A DNA stretch of 64,000 nt from Ilyonectria destructans (lineage: Eukaryota; Ascomycota; Sordariomycetes; Hypocreales; Nectriaceae), in contig JAHEWK010000006.1 in NCBI GenBank assembly GCA_020740775.1, forward strand, positions 1,798,001 through 1,862,000. The letters run 5' to 3'. Positions within the stretch are counted from its first letter, which is position 1, and each line of letters opens with the position of its first letter. The notes beneath the pieces are model-generated. The model was not told the origin of the DNA and did not search any database. It worked only from the letters and a program-made list of their open reading frames with translations. Positions 23,310 through 34,377 of this stretch are shown here, in pieces. A program made the translations under genes and the position numbers.

Positions 23310-24757
23310 TGTTGGCAAGTGTCACAGGAGTGGTCTCTGGTGGGGTTGGGCGGTAATGGACTGGCTGCCGATGGCGGAAGCGAAGACGGCGATAGAGACT
23401 GCTCCGTACGAGCGAGTAGTTATGTCGAGGGTGAGTGCCAAGGGTGAGCGCTGAGGGTGAGTGTCCAGGGAACAGGAAGATGGGCAGGGAGACTGCGGTG
23501 ACGGGAGGTATGGAAGAACGAAGAGGGTTCTGGTAAACGCAGTTTGTGGATGAAGTTGCGGAAGGGATGGCTTCGCTCCTTCCCGCTATCGCTCCCGTCT
23601 GTCGACATTCAGAACACGGCCAACCAGGGAAGGTTCAGGCATCGCTGAACTGCCTGCCTGCCTCACTAGTCAGGCGTTGTCACTATCGCCTCAACCTGAT
23701 CGACTTCTTGTTACATGTGTGCTCCCCGTGCTACTCGTGCTGCTGAATACTCCTCTTTCCTCTGCTGCGGATGCGATCCAGACTCTAATGGACCGCGTTT
23801 TTGGGGTATTCGCCCTTTGTGTCCTCCTTAGCTCCAAAGGTGCGAACCCTCCATTGGTCGGCTCCCTCTAAGAAAGTAATGGCGAGGACGTAAAAACCCA
23901 GGTCGCACCGTGGCGATAAGGGTTATGGCCGCGCTCGGCCACGGCGGGGAGAAGTTTATCAGCCGTGACGATAGGCAGGGCCCAGTTGTGCGGAGGAGCA
24001 ACAGGCCGGTGGGCCTGAGGAACCACGACTTCCAATATTCGGCCCTTGGCTCAGTTGGGAATGGCGCCCGTTTCCCTTCCATCACTAACGACGACTCCAT
24101 CAAACCATCGACGACTTCTGCCCTTGATGACACTATTCCACGGATACTATCAATCCTATCGCTACTGCTCTCCCATACTGCTCCCTCTCATATTGCGGCG
24201 GGGCTGCTCTACCCCTCAAGACTCATAATGACCAGCTAATCTAGCCGAGGGGCATCCAAATCCAGTTGTCTCACCCTCTTCTTCGCCCATCCCAAGACGG
24301 CGGGCCTCACTCAGGAATGCACTTACGGCGATGCCAGCCTCTGACGAGCGCTCTTGTGCCCTCCCCCGCCACATCTCTACTACCGGTGCCCTCGGTGCTG
24401 CCGTAGCTGAGACAGAATGCCTCTGGTCGCTATGAAGATATGAGCCCGCCCACCAATCGCCCGGCGAGCTGGGCCCTATCCCGTCATCCAACAATGGCCT
24501 GGTGGAGCAATTGTACGGAATGAAGGGCGCAGTATTACTGCGGTGGGAAGCCGTCATCCCGCCAGCCATCTAGATGTCCGTGACGATATGTCCTCGTGCG
24601 CCTTCGCACAATATCGTAGTCTTTCTCCGTTTTGACCTTTCTCTTGTTCTTCCTCTCTTGCTCTTACACTGCGACTCTTGCTGCTTCCCGCTGGATGGCG
24701 ACTTGAATCCCTTCCAACTTCACGATCAAGCGTTCGACGGCGCGATTTCGTGCTATT
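23310..24757. promoter_or_regulatory. Divergent intergenic region EFM6 / AXL2
   Basis: 1.45 kb with no supported gene. It should carry both promoters. The segment just upstream of AXL2 (24590-24750) is CT-rich on the plus strand, as in many fungal leaders. No repeats stood out. Confidence 0.35.
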
Positions 24758-27700
24758 ATGGCTCCTCTTACGATACTCTTTGCCGCTCTCCACTTCTTCC
24801 ACCTGGTGCGCTGTGAACCCACAGTCAATTTTCCACTCAACTCCCAGCTACCGCCTGTGGCCCGGGTAGACAAGCCTTTCTCATACACTTTCTCGCCATA
24901 CACTTTCAAATCTGACTCGACAATCTCATACTCACTCGGCGACGCTCCTAAATGGCTGTCCATTAGCAGCAAGGATGGTCGCCTCTACGGTACACCGACT
25001 GATAGTGCCATTCCATCGGGCGATGTAGTCGGCCAAACCCTTGAGATCATTGCCAATGATGATACCGGCTCATCGACTCTCAACGCAACCCTCGTTATCT
25101 CAAGAAACGAGTCTCCTTCGATCAACATACCCCTCGCAGACCAGATCGAAAGCCTGGGCGATTACTCAGCTCCCTCATCACTGCTGCTCTACCCGTCCAA
25201 GGAATTCTCCTTTTCGTTTGATCCCGATACATTCCACCACCAACCTCATATGATCAACTATTACGCCAGCTCTGATGACAACAGCCCTCTCCCCTCATGG
25301 GTGAAGTTCAGTTCTGACACTCTGACCTTCAGCGGCAAGACGCCACCTTTCGAGTCTCTCATCCAACCTCCACAGACATTTGGTTTCAAGTTAATTGCCT
25401 CTGACATCGTGGGCTTCTCAGCCGCGTATATTCCTTTCTACATCGTGGTGGGAAGTCACAAGCTTAGCTCGGATAGCCCGACCATTATTCTAAATGGCAC
25501 CCGAGGGAAGAAGCTCCGTTATGACGGACTCCTGGGTGAGATCAAGCTCGACAACGAGACGGCTCGGCCAAGTGAGGTCGAAGTGTCGACCGACGACATG
25601 CCAGATTGGCTGTCCCTGAACAACAAAACCTGGGTAATCGAGGGGACCCCGAAGCAGAAGGGGGATCACTCAACCAACTTTACCATCAACTTTCGCGACT
25701 CCCACTCAGACACTCTTAGTGTTGTTGCCATTGTCAATGTTGCGACGCGGCTATTTAGCTCGACCATCGATGACATGAGCATACGGGCCGGAGAGGATGT
25801 TAATATCGACCTCGAACCATACTTTTGGGACCCAAGCGACGTCAATCTGAAGATGGCTGTGACTCCCCAAGAGGATTGGCTCGAGCTTGATGGCTTCAAT
25901 ATTACTGGGAAAGTCCCAAAGTCGGCACCGAGCAAGCTCAAGATCTCTCTTACGGCGTCCTCCAAGGCATATGACGTGGAGGAAACTGCGACTCTCAACG
26001 TGAAGGTCCTGGCTTCCACTCAGACGACTTCTTCGGCATCAAAAACATCAACTTCCGCAACTTCGACCTCCGCTAAATCCACCGGCTCCAGTGAACCTAC
26101 GTCAACAGCCGATGAAAATATTGCAGATGAACACGGTGGTTTATCTACCACTGCAATCCTTCTTGCCACCATCTTACCTATTCTTGTCGTCGCTCTTCTT
26201 GTTATGCTGCTCGTCTGCTGCCTTGTGCGCCGCCGCCGTAGATCCGAGACCAGCTATTTGTCGACCAAGTTCCGTGACAAGATCTCAGGCCCGGTATTGG
26301 AAAGCCTGCGCGTCAACGGGACCAATCCTAATCTTCGCGGGTCTGAAAGGCAAAGAGATGGTGCGACAATGGAAACACGTCTCTATCATCCAACAAGAGA
26401 TGACTTTTCAGGGAGCGATTCAGTGAGCTCTCCCGGGTCGTCCTCGATATTGGACTTCTTGGCAACTCCCGAAGTTCCGGCGCGATTCATGGCGGAGGAT
26501 CCAATGCACCAAATCACACAGACTGCCAGTATGCCTATGACAGGGACGGCAACAGAAGGACGACAATCGTGGTACACTGTGGCGACAGCGACAGCGACAG
26601 CGACGGCTCGGCGGAGTGAGATCTCATTGAGGAGCCATACATCAGATACGACGTTCCCAGAGTCGACTCATCAATTACTCCCACCACCAGCCTTCCTGTC
26701 GGAGTCAGGAAGTTCGTCGTTCCGGAGCGGCCTTGACCTAACAATTCCATCGCTCGAGGACTTGCCCAACATGAGACAGAGTGATATTGGCGCAATGCGG
26801 GCGGAGCTCGCACGAACACGGGACCCATCCGCTTTTTACTCATCCGCTTTTTACTCATCCGCCCCAGAAAGTTCATTGGCCTTCTCATCCTCGCACCAAT
26901 CCAGCCCACGGCTGATGACCGGGGTTTTCAGCAAGAAGGCATCAGATTCCAGTCTGGGCAAACGGCCAGCAACTTCGGATGGGACAACAGCAGATGGGAC
27001 AACACTCCTAGAGGAAGCTGCAGCGACGGTACCAGAGATGAGACAGCCAAGCCTGGCAAGACTGGCAAGCCAACAACGGATAACCCGACAACACAGCCGC
27101 GGAGCGTGGTATGATACGGACGGATCCAGTATGGGTCGAAGCTTCCGGACGGACCCATCGTTTGGATCGATGGAGAACTGGCGAGTAGTCCCTAAGCGAC
27201 GTGAAAATTCGGGGGTTACCTACCAAAAGCTTGTGGAAGCGGCACCATTCCACCCGTCGCGGCCCTTGCGGCCTACATCGCGGCCTACATCACGGCCTAC
27301 ATCACGGCCTACATCACGGCCCAGCACAGCAATGAGCGGGCGGGAGGGAGCACGGCCGGGGGAGAGGTCGGCAAGCGCTGAGCTGATGTCCCCAAGCCAG
27401 TGGGGAGACACCAAGACGAGCATTCGAGGCTCGGTGGCATCGCAACGATCGGGGTTAGGCCAGTCGGCCAGCCCACAATCACGGTTGGACGAAGAGCCGC
27501 TCGGAAACGCAGCCAGCCGGTATTCACGGCTGGGTGAAGAGCCGTTCAGAAAGTCGGCCAGTCGGTATTCACGGTTGGGCGAAGCGCCGCCCAGAAAGTC
27601 AGCCAGTCGGTATTCGCGGTTGGGTGAAGCGCCGATGGGTAAGTCGGTCAGCCGATACTCGCGAGTGAATGAGGAGCCACTGGGAAAAGCAACGAGCCGG

Positions 27701-27793
27701 GCGTCGAAGCTAAATGAGGTGACATCTTCAACATGGAAACGGGAGGACTCGGGAGGGAAATCAGAAACGGGTAGCTTCAAGGCCTTCTTGTGA
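24758..27793 (+). CDS. AXL2: Axl2-like plasma-membrane polarity protein with cadherin-like domains
   Basis: Type I membrane protein of 1011 residues in one exon. Signal peptide MAPLTILFAALHFFHLVRC; then an ectodomain of about four cadherin-like/dystroglycan-type beta domains (roughly 22-420) with repeated cores such as PKWLSISSKDGRLYGTP, PDWLSLNNKTWVIEGTP and EDWLELDGFNITGKVP. A Ser/Thr linker (about 420-455) leads to a transmembrane helix (about 462-488, ILPILVVALLVMLLVCCLV) and a RRRRR stop-transfer. The cytoplasmic half is disordered. In yeast Axl2 (Bud10) marks axial bud sites and links to septins; in filamentous fungi Axl2 acts in septation and phialide morphogenesis. The tail ends with two in-frame tandem repeats (separate entries). 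Intact; the family match rests on overall layout and the W-L-x-L...G-T-P repeats. Confidence 0.88.
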   Translation: MAPLTILFAALHFFHLVRCEPTVNFPLNSQLPPVARVDKPFSYTFSPYTFKSDSTISYSLGDAPKWLSISSKDGRLYGTPTDSAIPSGDVVGQTLEIIANDDTGSSTLNATLVISRNESPSINIPLADQIESLGDYSAPSSLLLYPSKEFSFSFDPDTFHHQPHMINYYASSDDNSPLPSWVKFSSDTLTFSGKTPPFESLIQPPQTFGFKLIASDIVGFSAAYIPFYIVVGSHKLSSDSPTIILNGTRGKKLRYDGLLGEIKLDNETARPSEVEVSTDDMPDWLSLNNKTWVIEGTPKQKGDHSTNFTINFRDSHSDTLSVVAIVNVATRLFSSTIDDMSIRAGEDVNIDLEPYFWDPSDVNLKMAVTPQEDWLELDGFNITGKVPKSAPSKLKISLTASSKAYDVEETATLNVKVLASTQTTSSASKTSTSATSTSAKSTGSSEPTSTADENIADEHGGLSTTAILLATILPILVVALLVMLLVCCLVRRRRRSETSYLSTKFRDKISGPVLESLRVNGTNPNLRGSERQRDGATMETRLYHPTRDDFSGSDSVSSPGSSSILDFLATPEVPARFMAEDPMHQITQTASMPMTGTATEGRQSWYTVATATATATARRSEISLRSHTSDTTFPESTHQLLPPPAFLSESGSSSFRSGLDLTIPSLEDLPNMRQSDIGAMRAELARTRDPSAFYSSAFYSSAPESSLAFSSSHQSSPRLMTGVFSKKASDSSLGKRPATSDGTTADGTTLLEEAAATVPEMRQPSLARLASQQRITRQHSRGAWYDTDGSSMGRSFRTDPSFGSMENWRVVPKRRENSGVTYQKLVEAAPFHPSRPLRPTSRPTSRPTSRPTSRPSTAMSGREGARPGERSASAELMSPSQWGDTKTSIRGSVASQRSGLGQSASPQSRLDEEPLGNAASRYSRLGEEPFRKSASRYSRLGEAPPRKSASRYSRLGEAPMGKSVSRYSRVNEEPLGKATSRASKLNEVTSSTWKREDSGGKSETGSFKAFL
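27269..27316 (+). repeat. Four 12-bp tandem units encoding RPTS
   Basis: CGGCCTACATCR units at 27269, 27281, 27293 and 27305, three of them identical, within the AXL2 cytoplasmic tail. They encode Arg-Pro-Thr-Ser repeated four times. Near-identity at DNA level suggests recent slippage. Confidence 0.9.
27482..27706 (+). repeat. Five 45-bp tandem units encoding a 15-residue SRYSRLGEEP-type repeat
   Basis: Units start at 27482, 27527, 27572, 27617 and 27662, exact 45-bp period, at about residues 909-983 of the AXL2 product. The consensus has RLGEEP, then a basic KSASRYS block. The first and last copies have diverged most; the middle three are close. Ser and Arg placement could form kinase sites (inference). 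Confidence 0.9.
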
Positions 27794-30700
27794 AGAAGAG
27801 GATGGAATGGGAGGAGTTAATTATGGGGTCACGCCTTGCTTGGGTCGAAGGTGATATTTACTAACTGACAGACTTCTCTTGTATACCTTTGACGACACGC
27901 GACGATACCAGTGCATTTTGACTATTTTGAGCACGTTTTGGCTTTATTCATGTTGGGGGAATGAGAGATACATAACAGACTTGGATAGTAATTTGATGAA
28001 TGACGGTCTTGTCCTTATGGAAGTCTGGTTTGAAGCAGTCAAGTCTACGTAACCAGCAACCAAGACGTGTCGTCAGTTCCCACCACCCTAACCAAAGATG
28101 CTTCGACATAAAGACTCACTATTTCTAACCCCTAAGAATGATGCTAACCCCAATTCAACGTCGGGGAACAAAGACTGAAGTAAAGTGGAATAAGTGAAGT
28201 TGGAACCATAGTGCTGTCAGCACCAGTGGTTGCTTATGCAACATCGGCTCGGTTGTTCAGGGGCCCGCGTCAGCTCTCCTCACCTTCTTTAGATGAGTAG
28301 CTCGACAACCATTGTTGTTCCCATTTTACGGCTTGTCGGTTCTGATAAAACGTCTAGCAACACTAATACTGGCGCCGATAAAATTAAGGATTTTGGGGAG
28401 CGGGGGGTTGTAGAGTCTGGCTAGTTCGGTGGTGTCTGCCGCTCTCCTAGGCTCTCACAATTCACGCCACCAGAGCTATCTTTTCGAATATCAAACTGGG
28501 TAGGCTGGAAGAGGACAGCCTCCGTCAAGCACTAGAAAAGATCGATGCTTTTCTCTCTGTAAGCAAGGTGTTGTGGTTTGGGTTTGGGTCAAGCACATCC
28601 TCAGAATCATGCTGGACTCCACAGAAGGGTTTATGTGCATTGGTATTTGTGCTTGTCTCGCCGGGGAATTCAGTATTTCAATGGCATCAAAAGTCATGAG
28701 AGAGCTCTTTCTGCTGTTCAACCCACCGGCAGAACTAAAGCCAGCTTCGAGGCAATGGAGCTCTCTGGTGGAGACTTGTGAAGGACTACTTGCTACTGGA
28801 TCAGTGTGTCCGTTGCTGCGTTATCAATGCTGCTGAGACTTCGGAAGAGTATGGTTCTTGTTATGTCTGTTTGGTAACCTCTCATCAGCTTTCCCCAGGA
28901 AGAATTTCTACGTAATATTTATTCTTCTCGGCAAATTTCTTTCCAACACACTTCAAGGAACAATCCTACTGGGCAATAATATACCTACCATGCTTCATGT
29001 GTTTGTTCCTTGCTATATTCTAATAGATTGATCGAAATAGGGGTCAGTATCTGCCCTACCTAAAGTGAAGGTCCGGCCACGTCCAAGAACTGCAAGCAAG
29101 AACTTTAGCGTACTACTTAAACCCTAAGTTAGCCGGTTGCCAAAATAGTGCCAATAAGTCTCCCTTCCGGGGTGTGCGACCCCAAGAATAGGCCCGGGAT
29201 TGTCTCTAAAACGAAACAAGATGCGCGCGAATGCAAGAGCAACAGGGGGATGAGCGCAGCAAGGCCCCTGGTCTGGCCTGATGAAACGGGGTTCGTGGTC
29301 CGTCGATAGAAGGGCACGAGGGAGCACAGCACGTATTCGGCTCGGCCTATCTGCAACGTCCAGGACGCGTTTGCGGGGAACACGCAAGTACCCTTCCCAA
29401 CATGGGACGAACGACATGACGAACCCCAGACCACCTCACTTGCTACGTGTTTTTTTTTTTATGTCAGGGGGCTGGCTGCCTGTTTTTTTCTTTCTCCTTC
29501 TTCTTATTGTCCTTCTGTGCATGCCCGCTGATGTGTGGTTCACGCAGCGATTCACGATGCAACGTGGAGGTCAACTGTGATTGAGCGTTGGGTCGTGAGG
29601 TAGAGCCGGGCCGGTCGCCGAGATGACGGGCACGCGACCAGGTCTAGATCCGGCCCCGCGTGAAGGAGAGCGGGCACCCTGTAACTGCCTAGGTCAGTGA
29701 GAGTGGCATTCGCTCTGTCGTGTCGTGTAGGTAAATTTAGCTAGCAACACGTAGTTAGGCAGCGGTTCTCGAGTTGGTGGCGACAACTGTTTGTTGGTGA
29801 ATGAATGACCTCGGGGATTTTCCAATTTTTCACTCGGAAAGCGGTGCCAAATCCAGCCCCCAGGAGACGAGATGCAGACCCAAGACGCAAGAGGAATCGT
29901 TAGGCGCCAGCAGCAAGGAGGTGCAATTTTGCGCCCCCTCCTTTATTGCTCCTCTCATCTCTCATCTCTCGAGTCTCTCTCAGTCTGTCTTGTGCATGCG
30001 TACTAGGTCGGTCCGCACACCACCCTCGGTGCCTAGTCGAGGCTAGGTATGACGGCCAGGCGCCCGGGGTTCCCTATCGTACCAGAGATTCAGTGATGGA
30101 CTGGGGTTAGGGGGGCCTCTGCAGCGGGCGTGAATGGTGCGATGCAGCGGTCTCGGCGGAGGCGACGTACTATAACGGCGTGGATGAGGCGGTCCGCGGC
30201 GTGCATTGAAGCGCTGCCTGCCAGGCTAGCGACTCACTCAGTGCGTCACGGTGCTAAAAACTGCCGACCTAGCGCCTATTCACGCAGGCGATCCCTCTCG
30301 CGTCACTGAAGGAAGCAGCACTCTGTCCTCTCTGCGGCAGCAGACATGGCATACATAAAATGGCACAGGGCCAGGCCGGGCTGCACACAGGGCAGACAGT
30401 ACCCCGCTTCCTGCTGATTTCATTTTGCGGGCATTCTTGGAATGTTTCTCGCGGATTCCAAACAAACACCAGCCCAGCCCAGCCCAGCCCAGCTCAGCCG
30501 GCGCGGCACTGTCCACCAAATCCCACGTCCCACCTAAGTTACATCCCACATCCCACCTCGCACATCCACACGCCGCACACGCACGCACCACACATACTCC
30601 CGCAGAGCCTTAATCCTCCCTCCACCAACCTACCTACACCACCCACCACCACCAAACACCGAGCACCAAGCACCAAGCATTTCCTTCGCCGGGCCTCTCT

Positions 30701-30915
30701 TTGTCCGTGTCTTGGGTTTTCCCTCCTCTCGTCCTTTTTTTTTTCCCCTCGCCATCTCGTCGCCCGCCCCTCCCCCTCCGATCCGCATCCCGCCAGCCCC
30801 TCCGCCGGCGCAACCCTCTCTCCCTCCTCCCAGCAACCCTTCTCCTACTCCTCCTCCTCCTCCACAACGCGGTAGCTAAGCTGCCCGCCAACCGACCGAT
30901 CACCGAACTCCAACC
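27794..30915. other. 3.1-kb gene-poor interval upstream of the PP2C gene
   Basis: AXL2 3' flank followed by a long upstream region of the phosphatase gene. The left part (27850-29120) is AT-richer. No open frame shows family motifs. From about 30690 to 30870 the plus strand is a pyrimidine-rich leader of the kind common before fungal start codons. It may contain 5' UTR introns or a non-coding transcript; neither can be shown from sequence alone. Confidence 0.4.
30471..30500 (+). repeat. AGCCC pentanucleotide repeat
   Basis: Five AGCCC-type units in a row plus one variant (AGCTC) in the PP2C upstream region, about 420 nt before the start codon. A short microsatellite. Confidence 0.85.
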
Positions 30916-33159
30916 ATGGGTCAGACACTCTCGGAGCCCGTCGTCGAAAAGGTGCGTTACTGCCGCTGCGTCGTCTCCTGCCCGTGTCTCCATGCCTGTG
31001 ACTGAATGCCCGTTGCGCTGCCCATCGCCTGGCCTTTGTGTGTACTGCTGCGAGGGGCATCGCCCTTTCGCAACCCCCCTCACTCTCTCCACGCCCACGC
31101 CGAGCCACCACAACTCGACTTCGGACTTTTTTGCCAGTCGCGCACCGTGTCTCCAGGGCCCATAGAGATGCCCGTGGAGGTCCTTGCAGCTCGTCGCGCC
31201 TCTCCTTTGCGCTCCTCGACGTCATTCTCGCCCTTGATCCTTGATGCACTTCTGCTCAACTTCCCCGCTCCGCCTTGACGCTTGCTTCCTCCCCCCACCC
31301 GCTCACGCTCCGATGCTTCCGCCAAACCTCACCTCCTCAGACCTTCCCGCGCTGACTTTCACTCTCAATAGGCTTCGGAAAAGGGCGAGGATGAGCGACT
31401 CATTTACGGAGTCTCTGCCATGCAGGGCTGGCGCATTAGTATGGAAGACGCCCACACGAACGTCCTCGATCTCGACCCCACCAAGACTCACCCCGCGAAG
31501 ATGAGCTTCTTCGGTGTCTTCGACGGACACGGCGGCGACAAAGTAGCATTGTTCGCCGGCGAAAATATCCACAACATCATCTTCAAGCAGGACACCTTCA
31601 AGGCCGGTGACTACACCCAGGGCTTGAAGGACGGCTTCCTCGCGACCGACCGCGCCATTCTCAGCGGTACGCGCCAACTCCTCACCTCACCTGACCCTCC
31701 CCCACTCCCCGGCTCTCGCTCTCTTGACGCTTGACGCTTTGCGCTGCCACCCTTGCGAGTTCCAGGCGCTGACGCTGATTTTTTTTTACTGCCTAGACCC
31801 CAAGTATGAGGAAGAGGTCTCGGGTTGCACTGCCTGTGTCAGCCTGATCGCTGGTAACAAGATCTATGTCGTCAGTTGCCGCCTTGTCCCTCCCCCACGT
31901 CCGCCCCACCATGCGGTCGAGACGAGGGGTGCCGTAGCCCGCACGCACCATGCTAACCCAAGATATCCAGGCCAACGCCGGAGATTCAAGAGGTGTACTG
32001 GGCATCAAGGGACGGGCCAAACCCATGTCTCACGACCACAAGCCCCAAAACGAAAGTCTGTCGAATCCTTTGATTCATGCCTCGTCGCTAGGCGCGCGCT
32101 TGTGATAGAAAAAAATGACAATGCTGACCTGGTCATTTTGCCCACTGTTTAGTCGAGAAGAACCGAATCACAGCTGCTGGTGGTTTTGTCGACTTTGGCC
32201 GAGTTAACGGAAACCTAGCTCTCTCGCGCGCCATTGGCGACTTCGAGTTCAAGAAGAGCGCCGAGCTCTCTCCCGAGAACCAGATTGTCACCGCCTACCC
32301 CGATGTCGAGCAACACGACCTCACCGACGAGGATGAGTTCCTGGTCCTTGCCTGCGACGGTAAGTGGAGGGGGAGATCCTCGTTCCGGTAATGTGCAGCA
32401 CTCATTGGAGCAGGTATCTGGGATTGCCAGTCTTCGCAAGCCGTCGTCGAGTTTGTTCGTCGTGGTATTGCTGCCAAGCAGGAGCTCGAGAAGATCTGCG
32501 AGAACATGATGGACAACTGCCTAGCGTCCAACTCGGAGACGGGCGGCGTTGGCTGCGACAACATGACCATGACCATCGTCGGTTTCCTCAACGGAAAGAC
32601 CAAGGAAGAGTGGTACGACGAGATTGCCCGCCGGGTTGCCAACGGAGACGGACCCTGTGCTCCCCCCGAATACGGTACGACCCCTCCTACCACTCTGGTT
32701 CATGAGCAAAAGGCATCCCCTGCCGAAGCCCAACCTCTACGCCGAGAGGACTTGGTCCAATCCCCTAAACCGACGCAAGGCTAACCCCATATGCGTCGTG
32801 TAGCCGAGTTCCGTGGTCCTGGAGTCCATCACAACTTTGAAGACAGCGATAGCGGCTACGAGATGGATGCGGATAACAAAGGCCGGGCCTTCGGTGTTGG
32901 TGGGTACAAGGGTCGAATCATTTTCCTCGGCGATGGCACTGAGGTTCTCACGGAATCAGATGATACAGAAATGTTCGACAACGACGACGAAGACAAGGAT
33001 CTTGCGAGTCAAGTCTCCAAGACCGTGACGTCCCCCGACGCGACCGAGAAGCCCGCCGCCGCGGCCGAGACGAAACCCGATCCCGCGAAGGAGACCGAGA
33101 AGCCCAAGGCTGTGGACGAGAAGAAAGAAGCGGCCCCCCAGGAGACTAAGAAGGATTAG
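30916..33159 (+). CDS. PTC2: PP2C-type Ser/Thr protein phosphatase (Ptc2/Ptc3 type)
   Basis: Mg2+/Mn2+-dependent phosphatase; yeast Ptc2/3 switch off Hog1 and Rad53 signalling. Seven exons: 30916-30951, 31372-31666, 31797-31870, 31971-32055, 32153-32359, 32414-32674 and 32804-33159, giving 437 residues. The 12-codon first exon encodes [12 protein letters not shown], with Gly2 and Ser6 fitting an N-myristoylation signal, followed by a 420-nt intron. The catalytic core has [61 protein letters not shown] and [10 protein letters not shown], so all metal-binding Asp residues are present. The tail after about residue 320 is acidic and then Lys/Glu/Pro/Ala-rich, disordered. Introns 1-6 are 420, 130, 100, 97, 54 and 129 nt. 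Intact. Ptc2 versus Ptc3 cannot be separated, as filamentous fungi keep one such gene. Confidence 0.93.
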
Positions 33160-34377
33160 GTGGTCCTTTCTGCAAGCGGTGGTCCGGATTGAGCGTCATT
33201 TACTGCTGGCCATGTTCCCCAGACCCCATGGGGCACTGGGTTTTCAAGGATTTGGAGGGTGATGTCAGATATTCTCATACTAGGTCTTGCGTCTCAGAAC
33301 TGTCGATGGAACGGTGTCAAATCGGGATCGTGTATGCGCACACGCACTCGCGCCCCCCCGACGAAGAGATCGAGGATGAGTGGAGGCGGAGGAGAGAGAA
33401 ACCTCTTTGATATTTCACACTGGATCCCCTACCTGCGCACGCCCCCCGAGACCTTTTTTTCTCTCTCGTTCACTCACGCGAATGTCGAATATACCCGTTC
33501 TTTGCCTCACTCACACATCCACAGCCTAACACGTTTCTTTTCTCCTCCATCACCTTGTTCGATCCGAGGAGCTACAGAATACGACAGCATGGAGCAGGAT
33601 CATGGTCAGCGTCACATCGTCCACAGGTCATAGCAAGAGGCTTTAACTGAGCAAGAGCCCATATAAAGAGCGCAGCAACATGTTTGGTTTTTGTCTTTAC
33701 TACGGAGCGCAGAAGACGGGCGAGGGAGGCATGTGCATATTTGATTCCTGCGTTTTGATTCTTTTCGTTTACCCTTTTCGCCTTTTATACCAACTCCTCC
33801 TATTACAAAGAACCAGTCTCGACGGCGTGAGAGGGACGTGAGCTCTGCAACTGCAGCGCGGTTGCAAGAGACAAACCGTCACAGGATCGAGATGGGGCGG
33901 ATGCATCATGGCACCATATATACCTCCACAGGAAGCAGGAATTACACGACTTTTTTCTTGGCCATTTACGATTTGTGTCCCGCCATGTCTTGTTCATTGT
34001 AAAATGCTTCGTCTATCATTCATTGTATTTTTTCTTTCCTTTCCAGGTTTCCAATTCTAAGGACCTGCTAGTATACATGAGTTTGTGAGGATGATGGTGG
34101 CGTGTGATGTGAATCTGAGGTAAGATGTGACAAAGATGGTTAGGCGGGTATGTATCCTGGCGATGAGGGTTTGATATACATGATGTGATACATGGTGCGT
34201 GATACATGGAGGGAGATTTGTGTCTGGTGAGCAAGAGTAGATGGATGGTACAAAGTTAGGCAGTGTCTTCGCCCAAGTGCGTAGGAGGAGGCCTCCGTCT
34301 TCAAATTCGACTGTCTCTCGAGCCCTGTAGGTCGAGAGAAAGCCTTGTCAGACAATTTGTGTGCCGACGTGGCCGCA
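33160..34377. other. Convergent 3' flanks of PP2C and PPR genes
   Basis: 1.2 kb between converging genes, T- and AT-richer from 33650 on. Nothing coding or structural recognised. Confidence 0.4.

Noticed and set aside
27482..27706. Regularly spaced repeats suggesting a CRISPR-like array
   Set aside because: Units are contiguous without unique spacers, in frame within a eukaryotic membrane-protein gene.
30100..30120. GGTTAGGGG resembling telomeric TTAGGG
   Set aside because: A single occurrence with no tandem array.
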